NCBI GenBank assembly: GCA_017795025.1
Contig: CP051243.1
Location: forward strand, 2,113,501 to 2,177,500
DNA from: Flavobacteriales bacterium
Lineage (GTDB): Bacteria > Bacteroidota > Bacteroidia > Flavobacteriales > Schleiferiaceae
Direction of reading: 5' to 3'
DNA: 64,000 nucleotides
The notes beneath the pieces are model-generated. The model was not told where the DNA came from. It was given only the letters and a program-made list of their open reading frames with translations, and ran no database searches. Both the position numbers and the translations under genes were made by a program. Below, in pieces: positions 15,238-24,418 of the stretch (the first letter of the stretch is position 1; each line of letters starts with the position of its first letter).

Positions 15238-17438
15238 TGTATTTGCACTAATTGCCCCCAGCTTTGGTTGGCATCCACCAGGCGAACCATATAAACACCG
15301 GGACTAAGACCCTCGGCAGGTAAGAATAAAAACGCTTCTTTAGTGGTGGCGGGATACACCTTGCGCAGTCGTTCCACCCCGTTTAAATCAAGTAGCTGCA
15401 GCACCACTTCAGAACTAAAGGTATTCTCCAAATAAAAGCCCGTTTCGGCGGTACTTGGGTTGGGATAAACCGGTAATACCTCCTTAGCTAAACCGCGATT
15501 TTTACGCGGCGCCTGCCCCTCAAAGTGCTTTTTCGCGAAGGCAAAAGCATCAATGCCCACTTCCCTACCCATTATCCTTCCGGGGATATCATCAACGGGT
15601 GGGTGGATACCTCCCCAGATTCGAGAAAGACTGCATTGATCAGAAGCATCGGTATACTTAGCCCATTGCAGGGTAATATCCTGACTAGGCCCATCTTCAA
15701 AAACCAAAAACTCCTGCTTAGGCGCGATAAATTCACCCATCCCTCCCGGAAAGTATTCATCACCTGTTAGGCGAGCTAATACCTCGGCCGCAGCCCGGGA
15801 ATAAGTGGAGTGCCCCGAAACATAACCCGCAAAGGGCGGAGTAACAAAAGAGGGACGTTGATAGGGCCACCAATGCTCGGCTAAAATCCAACCCACCCCG
15901 GCCATATCTGTTTCGGGATCATCGATATGCTCTGGCCCACGCCAAGTCCAAAGTTTTATTTTACCCACCAGCTCTACCGAGTCTACCGCCAATGCATCAT
16001 TGGAATCAATAAGCTCGATATAACCCGGCACCAAAGGAATGCCATGTGGGTCAAAATTGGGTAAACTGGGATCTGAGCTTTGTCCCTGATCAGCCATATA
16101 TCGAATCGCAGAAATCGGTCGGATATAATCGTACCAACCCTTACAACCCCAAGCGGTAATTGCCGCATCGTGCATGGCTCCCCCCAAAGCGAAATAGGCC
16201 TTTACATCCCATTCCAAAGGATCAAGTTCCGGCCCCTGACCTTCCATTCGCCGCTCAAGTTCAGGATGATCATTAACATAGTTTAAAATGGTAAACCAGT
16301 GCCCAGGAGGGGTTTCCGAATCGGGGCCATCGGCCCAAAATTCGGCCAATACCCGTGCATAGTCGCCCCTAGCCACCCATTGTGATTGATAGGGCGCTCC
16401 CGTATGTGGATTAAGGGCATAGCCGGTTCCCGGATCACCCCCTCGGTATAAATCATAAAAAGCCCGCATCCCCGCTTCATCAGTCGGGTATTCCTTCACA
16501 TTACCCATGGCCGCCGGAGAAATATCCCAAAGCTCACCATCCGCAGTATCTAGGTGGGCCGACCAAATCGAAACCAAGCTAAAGGCCCATTTGTAATAAT
16601 CGTTTAGCCCTAGTGTAGTATCAAGATAGGGTGGTGGTCCCGGATCGTGAAACACCCACCAATCAAAACGATCGCGGTAATATTCGCTGCGATCTTCAAC
16701 TTTTAAGGAAAAACTGGATACCTGACCCCATTCTGGACTTAAAAAGGGAGGACTAAAGCCCGGACGTACGTGCCCGCCTTGATCCACGAAAGTATCTAGG
16801 GCCAGAGCTTGCCAGCGATTTACACTATCGAGCCTACGATTACCGGGCTTCACGGGCGCAAGTGATCGATTCACTGTCCAGTAAAAGCGGTTTTCGTAAT
16901 CATTTTGCTCGTTCGAACCATCTTGCAATCCAAAGAGGATCATTTGCTCGGCCATGTAATTCCCTAAGGCCGCTGCATTTCCTCCGTAATAATAAGTGTC
17001 AACAAAATTGATATCATAGCCTAAACTCAGCATCAAAGAATCCATTAAGGCTAGGGATTCCTCCGCACCCGGACTATCTTTAAATCGATACCTCAACAAT
17101 CGATAAACGGCGTAGCTCATGGCCTCCTCTTGAGCCGCCTGCTTTTTATTTGTAGCCGGAATGCCGCCAAAATAACAAGGGTAAGCATCCCAAATTTGTC
17201 CCAAGAAAAACAAGGAAGCCTCCTCTTCATACACCGCCCAAGCATCATACATCAAAACCGAAGCGTGGAAAAGATTGCGAGCATGAACCGTAGGTCGGGC
17301 ATAATCACCGCGAATGGCCTCAAGGAGCACTTCATTCCATTGACGCGCCACCGAATGCTGAGCTTGCAAACTGAGGGTGCCAATGAAAATAAGGAGTACT
17401 AAAATTTTGACTATTCGGGACAAGGTAGGGGGCTTCAA
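15234..17438 (-). CDS. Vanadium-dependent haloperoxidase family protein with type IX sorting domain
   Basis: A 734-residue secreted protein of the vanadium haloperoxidase/PAP2 superfamily. A signal peptide ends near LSLQAQ. The C-terminal half has the vanadate pocket: PFAGYVSGHSTYSRAAAEVL (Ser-Gly-His), then SRIWGGIHPPVDD (Arg and His). An upstream KLWTWRGPEHIDD segment may supply the Lys/Arg pair. The last 85 residues, beginning VYPNPS and ending GVYMVRLVDANQSWGQLVQIH, form a type A Por/T9SS sorting domain, so the protein is exported by the system encoded at the end of this window. The oxidised halide is not predictable, and phosphatase-type activity cannot be excluded. Confidence 0.9.
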   Translation of the reverse strand: MKPPTLSRIVKILVLLIFIGTLSLQAQHSVARQWNEVLLEAIRGDYARPTVHARNLFHASVLMYDAWAVYEEEASLFFLGQIWDAYPCYFGGIPATNKKQAAQEEAMSYAVYRLLRYRFKDSPGAEESLALMDSLMLSLGYDINFVDTYYYGGNAAALGNYMAEQMILFGLQDGSNEQNDYENRFYWTVNRSLAPVKPGNRRLDSVNRWQALALDTFVDQGGHVRPGFSPPFLSPEWGQVSSFSLKVEDRSEYYRDRFDWWVFHDPGPPPYLDTTLGLNDYYKWAFSLVSIWSAHLDTADGELWDISPAAMGNVKEYPTDEAGMRAFYDLYRGGDPGTGYALNPHTGAPYQSQWVARGDYARVLAEFWADGPDSETPPGHWFTILNYVNDHPELERRMEGQGPELDPLEWDVKAYFALGGAMHDAAITAWGCKGWYDYIRPISAIRYMADQGQSSDPSLPNFDPHGIPLVPGYIELIDSNDALAVDSVELVGKIKLWTWRGPEHIDDPETDMAGVGWILAEHWWPYQRPSFVTPPFAGYVSGHSTYSRAAAEVLARLTGDEYFPGGMGEFIAPKQEFLVFEDGPSQDITLQWAKYTDASDQCSLSRIWGGIHPPVDDIPGRIMGREVGIDAFAFAKKHFEGQAPRKNRGLAKEVLPVYPNPSTAETGFYLENTFSSEVVLQLLDLNGVERLRKVYPATTKEAFLFLPAEGLSPGVYMVRLVDANQSWGQLVQIH

Positions 17439-17677
17439 TTGCTAACGAAAATAAAACATAGGCCGCGGCTAACCTAATTCCAATAAGGATGCGATACTTT
17501 TTGCTCGGGGCAGATGAAAGACCTGTCCTGCTCGTCCTTTCATGCTAAAAAACTTCGAAGGCCTTCGTGGCTACTTTTCTACAGTTCTACAAAATCGAGG
17601 TCCGAAAGGCCATTTATTTTACAATCAGAGTTTAGGCTTAAGCCTTTATTTGCCCTGTTAACCTTTCCAAAATCCGA

Positions 17678-18331
17678 ATGACTAAAAATGTATTGGTAAT
17701 TGATGATCATCCGGTTGTGCAGTATGGTCTTAAAACCCTCATTTGCGACTCCAAGCTGTTTAAAGAAGTTCATCATTGCGGCAATGGTCGCGAAGGAATC
17801 ATGGCCCTTAATCGAATGGAAAAATCAGGGTCCTATTATCAGCTCCTTATTATAGATGTTAATCTTTCCGACTATGAAGTCACCGCTTTCTTAAAAAAGC
17901 TTCACGCTCAAAGCCCTAAAACCAAAGTGCTGATCTTTTCAGGAGAAAACCCCAAGATTTACATTCGAGCCTTAATTGAATCAGGGATAGATGGCTATAT
18001 CCATAAATCTTCCCCCAAGGAAGAATTACTCTTTGCCGTTTCATCCATCCTACTAGGGAAAAAATATTTTTCTAGTCAACTTTTAGACAGCCTTATAAGT
18101 GGTTCGGACCCCCACTCAAATCAAGCGGGGAAAGAAACCCTTTCGGGTCGAGAAAGCAGTACGCTTAGCATGCTTTTAAAAGGTAAAACCACCTTGGAGA
18201 TCGCGGAAGAACTAGGCATCCACCGCAGCTCCGTTCTCACCTATCGCAAACGTGCTTTTGAAAAAATTGGCGTAACCAACAATTTCGAACTTTACCAATG
18301 GGCTATGACGGAAGGCTTGCTTCACCCTTAA
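17678..18331 (+). CDS. NarL/FixJ-type response regulator (orphan)
   Basis: A 217-residue two-domain regulator. The N-terminal receiver has the acidic pair Asp9-Asp10, the phosphoacceptor Asp60 in LLIIDVNLSD, and a Lys in YIHKSSPKE near 110. The C-terminal LuxR helix-turn-helix reads LSGRESSTLSMLLKGKTTLEIAEELGIHRSSVLTYRKRAFEKIG. No histidine kinase is adjacent, so it must be served by a kinase elsewhere. The 239-nt upstream gap contains a 12-bp perfect palindrome. It converges with the beta-propeller gene across 4 nt. Confidence 0.9.
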   Translation: MTKNVLVIDDHPVVQYGLKTLICDSKLFKEVHHCGNGREGIMALNRMEKSGSYYQLLIIDVNLSDYEVTAFLKKLHAQSPKTKVLIFSGENPKIYIRALIESGIDGYIHKSSPKEELLFAVSSILLGKKYFSSQLLDSLISGSDPHSNQAGKETLSGRESSTLSMLLKGKTTLEIAEELGIHRSSVLTYRKRAFEKIGVTNNFELYQWAMTEGLLHP

Positions 18332-18335
18332 AGGA

Positions 18336-19703
18336 TTAATCCCATTTCCAGCCGGCTAACCAAACGCGCGGGCGCCCTTTGGGTAATTCCTTCTCCTTAA
18401 ACCGAATGGGCAAGCCGCCAAGGTCGTGACCAATGGCCAATACCTCGCCCTTATGGTAAACTAAATCTGTGAGATAGTCAGTGCCCCCACCTCCTCCAAC
18501 TATAAGGTCTTTTACCCGACCACTGCGAGTAGCCTCCACAATAAAAAAATCGGTACTTCCATTGGCGATATAAGAAATTTGAGGCTCACTGTCTCGCCAA
18601 AAACTGCTGCCATATCCATGGCCATAAACTAGGATTCGACCGTGTTTTCCCCAAGCCAAACCAAAGCAATAGGAGGAACGGCCATCCACCCGCTTTAGCC
18701 AATCCAATTCCCCATCACGGTCCAACTCCGCTAAGAAAAGACGCTGAAACTGGGCTCCCGAAATGTAAACCCGATGCCAATAGTCCACCAAGATATCATT
18801 AACCACCACCTGACTACTCGATTCCTCAGGCTCAGTTAATGCCGATTGCAACCAAGTAAGGTTTCCAGTCCCCTCCCATTTTGCAATTAAGGCCTTTTGA
18901 GTATCATGATTTAATTTCAGCTCCTCGTTGCCCATGCTTAATGCTGAGGCATACCAACCACAGACATAGATATTATCCCGCCCATCGAGGCTTAGGCCTA
19001 AAAGGGCCGATCTTCCCGTGGAGTCGCCTGCCCGCAACCAATCGAGTTCCAAGTTGGGATGATACCGCATTAAGAGCCAATTGCGCTTTAACTGAATTTC
19101 TTCGCGATACATATAATTACCGGCTACGATTAATCCCCCTTTCGAATCGAGAGCAATGGCTGCACCATTGGCATGACTAAGCTTATTAAAAAAGGTCGCG
19201 TTTTGGAAAACCCCATCAGTATTGAGCTTTACAATGTATAATCCACGATAAGCCTTAGGAGGAGTAATAATGGTATCCCTTTCCCCATTACTGGAAAGTA
19301 CAACGAGGATACCTCGCCAAAATTCTCCGGTAAAAAAAACGGAGCCATCATCAGACACTACAATATCATTTAACCGACCTTGTCCTTCGGCAAATACTGT
19401 CCAAAGATGCTGCCCCGAACTACTATGCTTTTGTACAAAGGGAATGTTGGGAAAGCTTTCGCGCAGACCAATATCCCCAACTTGGTAATTGGTATCCCCC
19501 ACCATTAAGGCTGTCTGAAAAGTTCCTCCCGAATAGGTGTTTCCCTGTGGGTCTGCAGCCAAGGAGCTGCTCAAGACCCCCATTGTGGGATAGGATTGCA
19601 GCCATGCAGGGTCAATTCGAATATCAGAAGATTCGGGTTTCAAATCTTGCCCGAGCAAGGGCGAAGCCAGCATCAGCAGGCAAAAGAGCTGTTTTAATTG
19701 CAT
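18336..19703 (-). CDS. Secreted beta-propeller-like (SBBP-type) protein
   Basis: A 455-residue exported protein. The ATG at 19703 gives a signal peptide (MQLKQLFCLLMLASPLLGQ); an ATG at 19754 would bury it behind 17 extra residues. The mature part is a series of repeats of the SBBP/beta-propeller kind, each with a strand like GLIVAGNYMY, NIYVCGWYAS or VYISGAQFQR, separated by W-rich strands such as LDWLRAGDS, LTWLQSAL and LDWLKRVDG. No T9SS sorting domain is present. The function is unknown. Confidence 0.75.
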   Translation of the reverse strand: MQLKQLFCLLMLASPLLGQDLKPESSDIRIDPAWLQSYPTMGVLSSSLAADPQGNTYSGGTFQTALMVGDTNYQVGDIGLRESFPNIPFVQKHSSSGQHLWTVFAEGQGRLNDIVVSDDGSVFFTGEFWRGILVVLSSNGERDTIITPPKAYRGLYIVKLNTDGVFQNATFFNKLSHANGAAIALDSKGGLIVAGNYMYREEIQLKRNWLLMRYHPNLELDWLRAGDSTGRSALLGLSLDGRDNIYVCGWYASALSMGNEELKLNHDTQKALIAKWEGTGNLTWLQSALTEPEESSSQVVVNDILVDYWHRVYISGAQFQRLFLAELDRDGELDWLKRVDGRSSYCFGLAWGKHGRILVYGHGYGSSFWRDSEPQISYIANGSTDFFIVEATRSGRVKDLIVGGGGGTDYLTDLVYHKGEVLAIGHDLGGLPIRFKEKELPKGRPRVWLAGWKWD

Positions 19704-19793
19704 GGCTTGAAAGTAATTAATTAAAGCGGAGCCGGCGACTTTGGCGTCCTCCATTTCTCAAAAATTGAGGTTCAGATTGCTTAACTTTCCCCT

Positions 19794-21290
19794 ATGAAGA
19801 ACTGGCCGATAATAACTGGGCTCCTCCTCAGCTTAACTTGCTGTAGCCCCAAGGCAAGCGAACCGAACACCTCATGCCCCGACCTTAGTCTAAATATGGA
19901 CTCCTGCATGAGCCAATTCGAAAGCAATGCCCATCCACTCTGGCCAGTCGATTTTGAAGCCAAGATTCCAGGAAAATTCTTACAAACCGATTATAAAATT
20001 TTAAAGGCCGCTTTAGAAGAAGCCTGTCCAAACCTGTACCGATATAATAGTCAGGAAGAAACAGAAGCCTTTTTCAATTCTCAATTATGTGCCCTTGAGG
20101 ACTCTCTCAGATACCTTGATTTTATTGGGGTCTTGGCTAAAACCTTCAACTTTATGGCCTGTGGACATAGCGCTTGGTCGCATCATCCCGACTTTTACGC
20201 CTATCGGGATACCGGTCTATATCTATTTCCCTTCGACATTTCTTTGGAGGAGCACAAATTGTTCATCAAGCAAAACTACAGCGCCGACCCCTTCTTTAAA
20301 GCAGGTACCGAAATTCGAAAGATAAATGGTATTGATGTTCAAGAACACCTCAAGCAGCTCAAAGCGCACACCTATAAGGATGGGCAAGCTGCCCCAAATA
20401 ATACTGTAGATGTGGCCGCAAGTTTCCGAAATGCATTTGCCAATTTTATCAGTCAAACAGAGGTATACCAAGTTGAAGGCTTCCAAGAAAAGCCCTTTAA
20501 CATTAGTGTTCAAGGTATTCAAAAACGAAGGCTAGCCTCCCTAAAAAGCAGCGGCATTAAAAAGGCTAAGCCCGCTAAGCTATTGCAGTTTAGCTACCTA
20601 GACTCGTCAATGGCAACCTACCGAATAACTTGGTTTCGAAATGAAGGCATTGCGGCGAGAGCGCAAAACTTCAATCATTTCACCGATTCTGTATTTATGG
20701 TACTTCAAGAAAAACCGGTGGATACCCTGGTGATTGATTTAAGAGGAAATGTTGGGGGATGGACCGCTAATGGAGCCAAATTACTCTCATACCTGATCAC
20801 CGAAGAGCAGAGCTATATTGATCAGGTACAGTTTAAAAAGCTAGCAAACTACAGCTTCGAGCCCATCATCAGCCATTATCCCGGAATTTCGGATACCATG
20901 GAATTTAAGGAGCAAGACGGACTGTGGGAATGGCTTAATTACCCCAGTCTACGTATTAAGCCCGCAGAGCTTCATTTTGAAGGTGAAGTAATCATCTTGA
21001 TCGACGAGATGACCCGCTCAGCAGCGGGAATATTCAGTGCGGTAGCTAATAAGAGCATTCAGCCTCTTTTTATTGGAGCCGAGAATGCTTCCGCGCAAGG
21101 GGGCCAAGGAGGAATGATTATGGGCATTACCCTTCCATGCACTGGCGTTCCCGTGTATTTCAGCACGGCTAAGTACACTGTAAAGGTTGGGCCGGAACTT
21201 CGAGAACGCGGAATACAATCTGACTATCCCAACTTAGAGGCCTGGCTTAGCCGCTACCCCCAATCGGCTTTAGCTCATTTGAAAAAGTAA
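19794..21290 (+). CDS. S41-family peptidase-like lipoprotein
   Basis: A 498-residue lipoprotein with a signal ending at LTCC (lipobox Cys at about 17). The C-terminal half is an S41/tail-specific protease fold: VDTLVIDLRGNVGGW, then VIILIDEMTRSAAGIFSAVA (nucleophile Ser in TRSAAG). The segment that in CtpA-type enzymes carries the catalytic Lys (EKTFG) here reads IGAENASAQGG, so the Ser/Lys dyad is not obvious. It may belong to the S41B/tricorn-like group or be inactive. The upstream half has no clear domain. It begins a short plus-strand run that continues with a small membrane protein. Confidence 0.75.
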   Translation: MKNWPIITGLLLSLTCCSPKASEPNTSCPDLSLNMDSCMSQFESNAHPLWPVDFEAKIPGKFLQTDYKILKAALEEACPNLYRYNSQEETEAFFNSQLCALEDSLRYLDFIGVLAKTFNFMACGHSAWSHHPDFYAYRDTGLYLFPFDISLEEHKLFIKQNYSADPFFKAGTEIRKINGIDVQEHLKQLKAHTYKDGQAAPNNTVDVAASFRNAFANFISQTEVYQVEGFQEKPFNISVQGIQKRRLASLKSSGIKKAKPAKLLQFSYLDSSMATYRITWFRNEGIAARAQNFNHFTDSVFMVLQEKPVDTLVIDLRGNVGGWTANGAKLLSYLITEEQSYIDQVQFKKLANYSFEPIISHYPGISDTMEFKEQDGLWEWLNYPSLRIKPAELHFEGEVIILIDEMTRSAAGIFSAVANKSIQPLFIGAENASAQGGQGGMIMGITLPCTGVPVYFSTAKYTVKVGPELRERGIQSDYPNLEAWLSRYPQSALAHLKK

Positions 21291-21300
21291 ATATCGCAGC

Positions 21301-21696
21301 ATGAAAAAAGTACTGAGCATCTTCCTGGCCGGTCTCTGGATAAACCTGTCTGAGTTTCTTCGCAATGAAGTAGTCCTGAAAAGCCACTGGCAGGAGCATT
21401 TTGCCGGCTTAAACCTCAGCTTCCCTTCCGATCCAATAAACGGAATGATATGGGTGATATGGGGATTCCTATTGGCTACTGCCATTTACAGCTTCTCTCA
21501 AAAAATGTCCACAGCACAAACCTTTCTTTGGTCTTGGACAATGGGCTTTCTTATGATGTGGCTCGTTGTAGGCAATTTATTGGTCTTGCCCTTTTCTATT
21601 TTAATTTACGCTATCCCCTTAAGTTTGCTCGAAATTGGCTTAGCCCTATGGATCATTCGGAAATTGGCGCAAAATTCAGCTAAGAATGTCGACTAA
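21301..21696 (+). CDS. Small hypothetical membrane protein
   Basis: A 131-residue protein with about four hydrophobic segments (an N-terminal helix, MIWVIWGFLLATAIY, FLWSWTMGFLMMWLVVG, and IYAIPLSLLEIGLALWII). It starts 10 nt after the S41-like gene and overlaps the next gene by 11 nt, so it is part of a compact transcription unit. I do not recognise the family, and no functional motif is visible. Confidence 0.65.
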   Translation: MKKVLSIFLAGLWINLSEFLRNEVVLKSHWQEHFAGLNLSFPSDPINGMIWVIWGFLLATAIYSFSQKMSTAQTFLWSWTMGFLMMWLVVGNLLVLPFSILIYAIPLSLLEIGLALWIIRKLAQNSAKNVD

Positions 21697-22225
21697 GAAC
21701 TCCGTATTTATCGCCTGCAGTATGGACGGTTTTATTGCCGATGCTGAAGGTAACATTGACTGGCTCCATAAAATACCGGTTCCCGAGGGGGAGGACCTTG
21801 GCTATGCCCAATTTATGGATGGCATTGAGGCCATAGTGATGGGAAGAGTAACTTTTGAAACCGTGCTTTCCTTTGGGATCAAATGGCCTTATGAAAAGCC
21901 GGTTTATGTGCTAAGTACGCAACGAAAGGATATACCAAGGGAGCTCGAGGGGCAAGTTAAAATTCTGCATGGACCTTTAAAAACGGTGCTCAGGCAAATT
22001 CACAGCGAGGGGCATCAAAAACTATATATTGATGGGGGGACCACGATTCAGAACTTCTTGGCCGAAGACCTAATCGATGAGCTGATCATCACCACCATCC
22101 CCATCTTGCTAGGAGCTGGAACCGCCCTCTTTGGTCCCTTAAAAAATCCACTTGATTTCCATGGGGTAGAAAGTAAGGTGTATCAGCAAGCAATCATCCA
22201 AAACAGATATCTGCGCAAGCGCTAA
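21686..22225 (+). CDS. Dihydrofolate-reductase family protein (RibD C-terminal type)
   Basis: A 179-residue NADPH-dependent reductase-fold protein. The N-terminus reads [21 protein letters not shown], typical of the YwjB/YyaP group of RibD C-terminal-like proteins. [13 protein letters not shown] follows, and the C-terminal [38 protein letters not shown] block carries the GG nucleotide loop. These proteins are related to DHFR and riboflavin reductase but are mostly of unknown substrate. The start overlaps the membrane-protein gene by 11 nt. Confidence 0.88.
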   Translation: MSTKNSVFIACSMDGFIADAEGNIDWLHKIPVPEGEDLGYAQFMDGIEAIVMGRVTFETVLSFGIKWPYEKPVYVLSTQRKDIPRELEGQVKILHGPLKTVLRQIHSEGHQKLYIDGGTTIQNFLAEDLIDELIITTIPILLGAGTALFGPLKNPLDFHGVESKVYQQAIIQNRYLRKR

Positions 22226-22244
22226 AAATGCTGACCAGGCCTTT

Positions 22245-23204
22245 ATGAAGCAAGTCTTTAAACAGGAAATCCTCCGAATGACCGGCGCCGAAGATTTCGT
22301 CGAAAAGGAAGTCATTCAGGAATTATGGAGCGGTTACGGAAAAATTAAGCGCTTGAAAATGATTGGTGGAAGCTGGGAATCCATTATCATTAAACTAATT
22401 AGTGCTCCAAAAAGGAATCAACATCCCCGTGGCTGGAACAGTGAAATTGGACATCAGCGAAAGCTTAAATCGTATGAAGTAGAGCGCATTTGGTATGAAA
22501 AGTACAGTGCCCGGTCTCCGGTACGCATCCCTAAATTTTTAGGAGCCACAGAAAGTGAAAATGAAACTTTGCTTCTTTTGGAAGACCTAGACGCGGCAGG
22601 CTATCCCTTACGGAAGAATGGCCTAAATGAGACAGAACTGAAAGCCTGCATCGCCTGGCTGGCAAAGTTCCACGCCCGTTTTTTAGGTCAGCAAACCGAA
22701 GGTCTATGGCCCAAAGGAAGCTATTGGCATTTAGAAACCCGCCCTCAGGAATTAGAGGCCTTAGAGGATAGAGACTTAAAAGCTGCCGCTCCTTTGATCG
22801 ATCAAAAACTGGACTCGGCCCAATATCAAACCTTGATCCATGGAGATGCCAAGCTGGCCAATTTTTGTTTTGCCCCCGATGGTAAAGTTGCGGCCCTCGA
22901 TTTTCAATATGTAGGTGGTGGTTGCGGCATGAAAGATCTCGCTTACTTTGTGGGTAGCTGTTTAACAGAAGAAGAATGTGAGCGCTTGGAAGAGGCTATC
23001 CTAGAGACCTACTTTGAGGTGCTTCAAGCCGCTTTAAAGAAGCCCAATGCCCGTTTGGAAGAAGAGTGGAGAGCCTTATACCCTTTTGCCTGGGCCGATT
23101 TCCATCGCTTTCTAAAAGGCTGGAGTCCGGGTCATTGGAAAATTAACAGTTATAGCGAACGACTTTGCTCCCAGGTGATTAAAAAATTGAATAATGAATC
23201 TTGA
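22245..23204 (+). CDS. Aminoglycoside-phosphotransferase-fold small-molecule kinase
   Basis: A 319-residue kinase of the APH/choline kinase/EcKinase fold. The catalytic loop [13 protein letters not shown] (Asp base and Asn metal ligand) and the metal-binding [10 protein letters not shown] are intact. The N-lobe ends in [13 protein letters not shown], the typical hinge. The substrate is probably an alcohol, amine or sugar rather than an antibiotic. It overlaps the following phosphatase gene by 11 nt, so kinase and phosphatase are likely made together. Confidence 0.85.
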   Translation: MKQVFKQEILRMTGAEDFVEKEVIQELWSGYGKIKRLKMIGGSWESIIIKLISAPKRNQHPRGWNSEIGHQRKLKSYEVERIWYEKYSARSPVRIPKFLGATESENETLLLLEDLDAAGYPLRKNGLNETELKACIAWLAKFHARFLGQQTEGLWPKGSYWHLETRPQELEALEDRDLKAAAPLIDQKLDSAQYQTLIHGDAKLANFCFAPDGKVAALDFQYVGGGCGMKDLAYFVGSCLTEEECERLEEAILETYFEVLQAALKKPNARLEEEWRALYPFAWADFHRFLKGWSPGHWKINSYSERLCSQVIKKLNNES

Positions 23205-24012
23205 GAAACTTTGCGAATCCGCCATGAAAGCCGCCCTTGCCGCCGGAGCGGTAATTCGCTCTTATCAAAATGAGGATATTGAAGTTGAGCATAAAGAAGG
23301 AGGTAGTAATTATGCTTCACAAGTAGTTTCCAAGGTAGATCGTGAAGCGGAGCAAGCGGTTTTAAAGGAGTTAATTCCTAGCTGCGAGAAGTACGATTTG
23401 GGATTACTTTCTGAAGAGACGGAGGACAATGGAGGGCGTTTGGAAAAGGACTTTTTTTGGTGCATCGACCCCTTGGATGGCACCTTATGCTTCTTAAATA
23501 ATTTTCCGGGCTATAGTGTATCTATTGCCTTGGTCTCGAAGTCAGGGGAACCGCTCATAGGCGTAGTTTACGACCCCAGTAGGGATAATCTTTATCATGC
23601 ATTAAAGGGCCAAGGCGCATTTAAAAACCGTAGCCCTTGGCAGGTGAAAGCCAGTAATGATTACTTCACTTATGTGACAGATCACTACCTAGCCAAGACC
23701 CCCCGACGAGATGACATTAAACTTTTCCTAAAGCAAAAGCTAGAAAGTTTAAAGTTAGACAGATACGAGCTAATGGAAGGGGCAGGCTGTGTACTCAATG
23801 GCATCCTGGTTTTAGAAAATGGCCCGGCCTGCATGCTCAAACATCCTAAGGCAGAAAAAGGCGGAGGCAGCATTTGGGACTATGCCGCAACCGCCTGCAT
23901 TTTTAAGGAAATGGGTAAAGTGGTTGAAGGCTTTAATGGGGAGCCATTGGATTTAAATAAAGCAGAAAACACCTTTATGAATCATCAGGGGATGTATTAC
24001 GAAAACGTTTAA
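23194..24012 (+). CDS. Inositol monophosphatase/CysQ-family phosphatase
   Basis: A 272-residue Mg2+-dependent phosphatase of the FIG superfamily. The metal site is visible as [11 protein letters not shown] (Glu), [27 protein letters not shown] (the DPxDGT motif) and a late [17 protein letters not shown] (WDxAA). Substrates in the family include inositol phosphate, 3'-phosphoadenosine 5'-phosphate (CysQ) and sugar bisphosphates; the choice cannot be made here. The start overlaps the kinase gene by 11 nt. A strong terminator follows 58 nt downstream. Confidence 0.88.
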   Translation: MNLEKLCESAMKAALAAGAVIRSYQNEDIEVEHKEGGSNYASQVVSKVDREAEQAVLKELIPSCEKYDLGLLSEETEDNGGRLEKDFFWCIDPLDGTLCFLNNFPGYSVSIALVSKSGEPLIGVVYDPSRDNLYHALKGQGAFKNRSPWQVKASNDYFTYVTDHYLAKTPRRDDIKLFLKQKLESLKLDRYELMEGAGCVLNGILVLENGPACMLKHPKAEKGGGSIWDYAATACIFKEMGKVVEGFNGEPLDLNKAENTFMNHQGMYYENV

Positions 24013-24070
24013 TAGTTGCTCAGCCAATCAAAGGCTTGCTAGCCCTTTACATTTAAAGCTGACCTTCCTT

Positions 24071-24102
24071 AAAAACCACCTTCTCCAAGAACGGTGGTTT
24101 TT
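24071..24102 (+). terminator. Rho-independent terminator after the phosphatase gene
   Basis: A perfect 10-bp stem (AAAAACCACC with GGTGGTTTTT) with an inner TTCT/AGAA pairing, followed by a T run. It ends the plus-strand run that starts at the S41-like gene and insulates the dcw operon. Confidence 0.85.
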
Positions 24103-24240
24103 TTTATGCCCTGCAGAGAAGACTTGGACACCAAAATACCAAATAACTGAAATAAAGACCCTTAGCCCGTCTAGCATCACGAATCAGTGGCCGGTGAGTA
24201 ATCAACAATTTCTCTGTTTAGAAGGCAGTTGAAAACTCTC

Positions 24241-24256
24241 CCCCACTTTTACCCAC
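24241..24256 (-). promoter_or_regulatory. Candidate MraZ operator, distal pair
   Basis: On the minus strand this reads TGGGT-N5-TGGGG, two TGGGN repeats 10 bp apart. This is the spacing known for MraZ binding in other bacteria. It lies about 165 nt upstream of mraZ. Nothing else recognisable lies between the terminator and this site. Confidence 0.45.
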
Positions 24257-24360
24257 AACTCAAGTTTTCACTTAAATCATTCTTTTTTAGTATTTTAGAG
24301 CAATTCACCTCAAGTGTTTTTCGTTAACCTTTGCTAAACTTATCCACATTAGGTAAACTA

Positions 24361-24376
24361 GTGGGAAATTGTGGGG
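24361..24376 (+). promoter_or_regulatory. Candidate MraZ operator, proximal pair
   Basis: TGGGA-N5-TGGGG on the plus strand is a second pair of TGGGN repeats with 10-bp period. It ends 10 nt before the -7 box of mraZ and so lies in the core promoter. Binding here would block transcription, as in the known MraZ autoregulation. Confidence 0.55.
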
Positions 24377-24385
24377 CAAAGTTTC

Positions 24386-24393
24386 TATTTTTG
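24386..24393 (+). promoter_or_regulatory. -7 box of the dcw operon promoter
   Basis: TATTTTTG is a perfect TAnnTTTG match 26 nt before the mraZ start codon. It would drive the whole division and cell-wall operon. No canonical -33 TTTG is present at the ideal distance, which fits a promoter dominated by the MraZ-type repeats just upstream. Confidence 0.6.
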
Positions 24394-24418
24394 AAACATT
24401 AAGTGGAGAAAAGCTAAA

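Noticed and set aside
24103-24240. A tRNA or small RNA gene in the gap before mraZ
   Set aside because: No cloverleaf, no CCA end and no stable hairpin beyond the terminator was found by eye. It appears to hold only leader and regulatory DNA.
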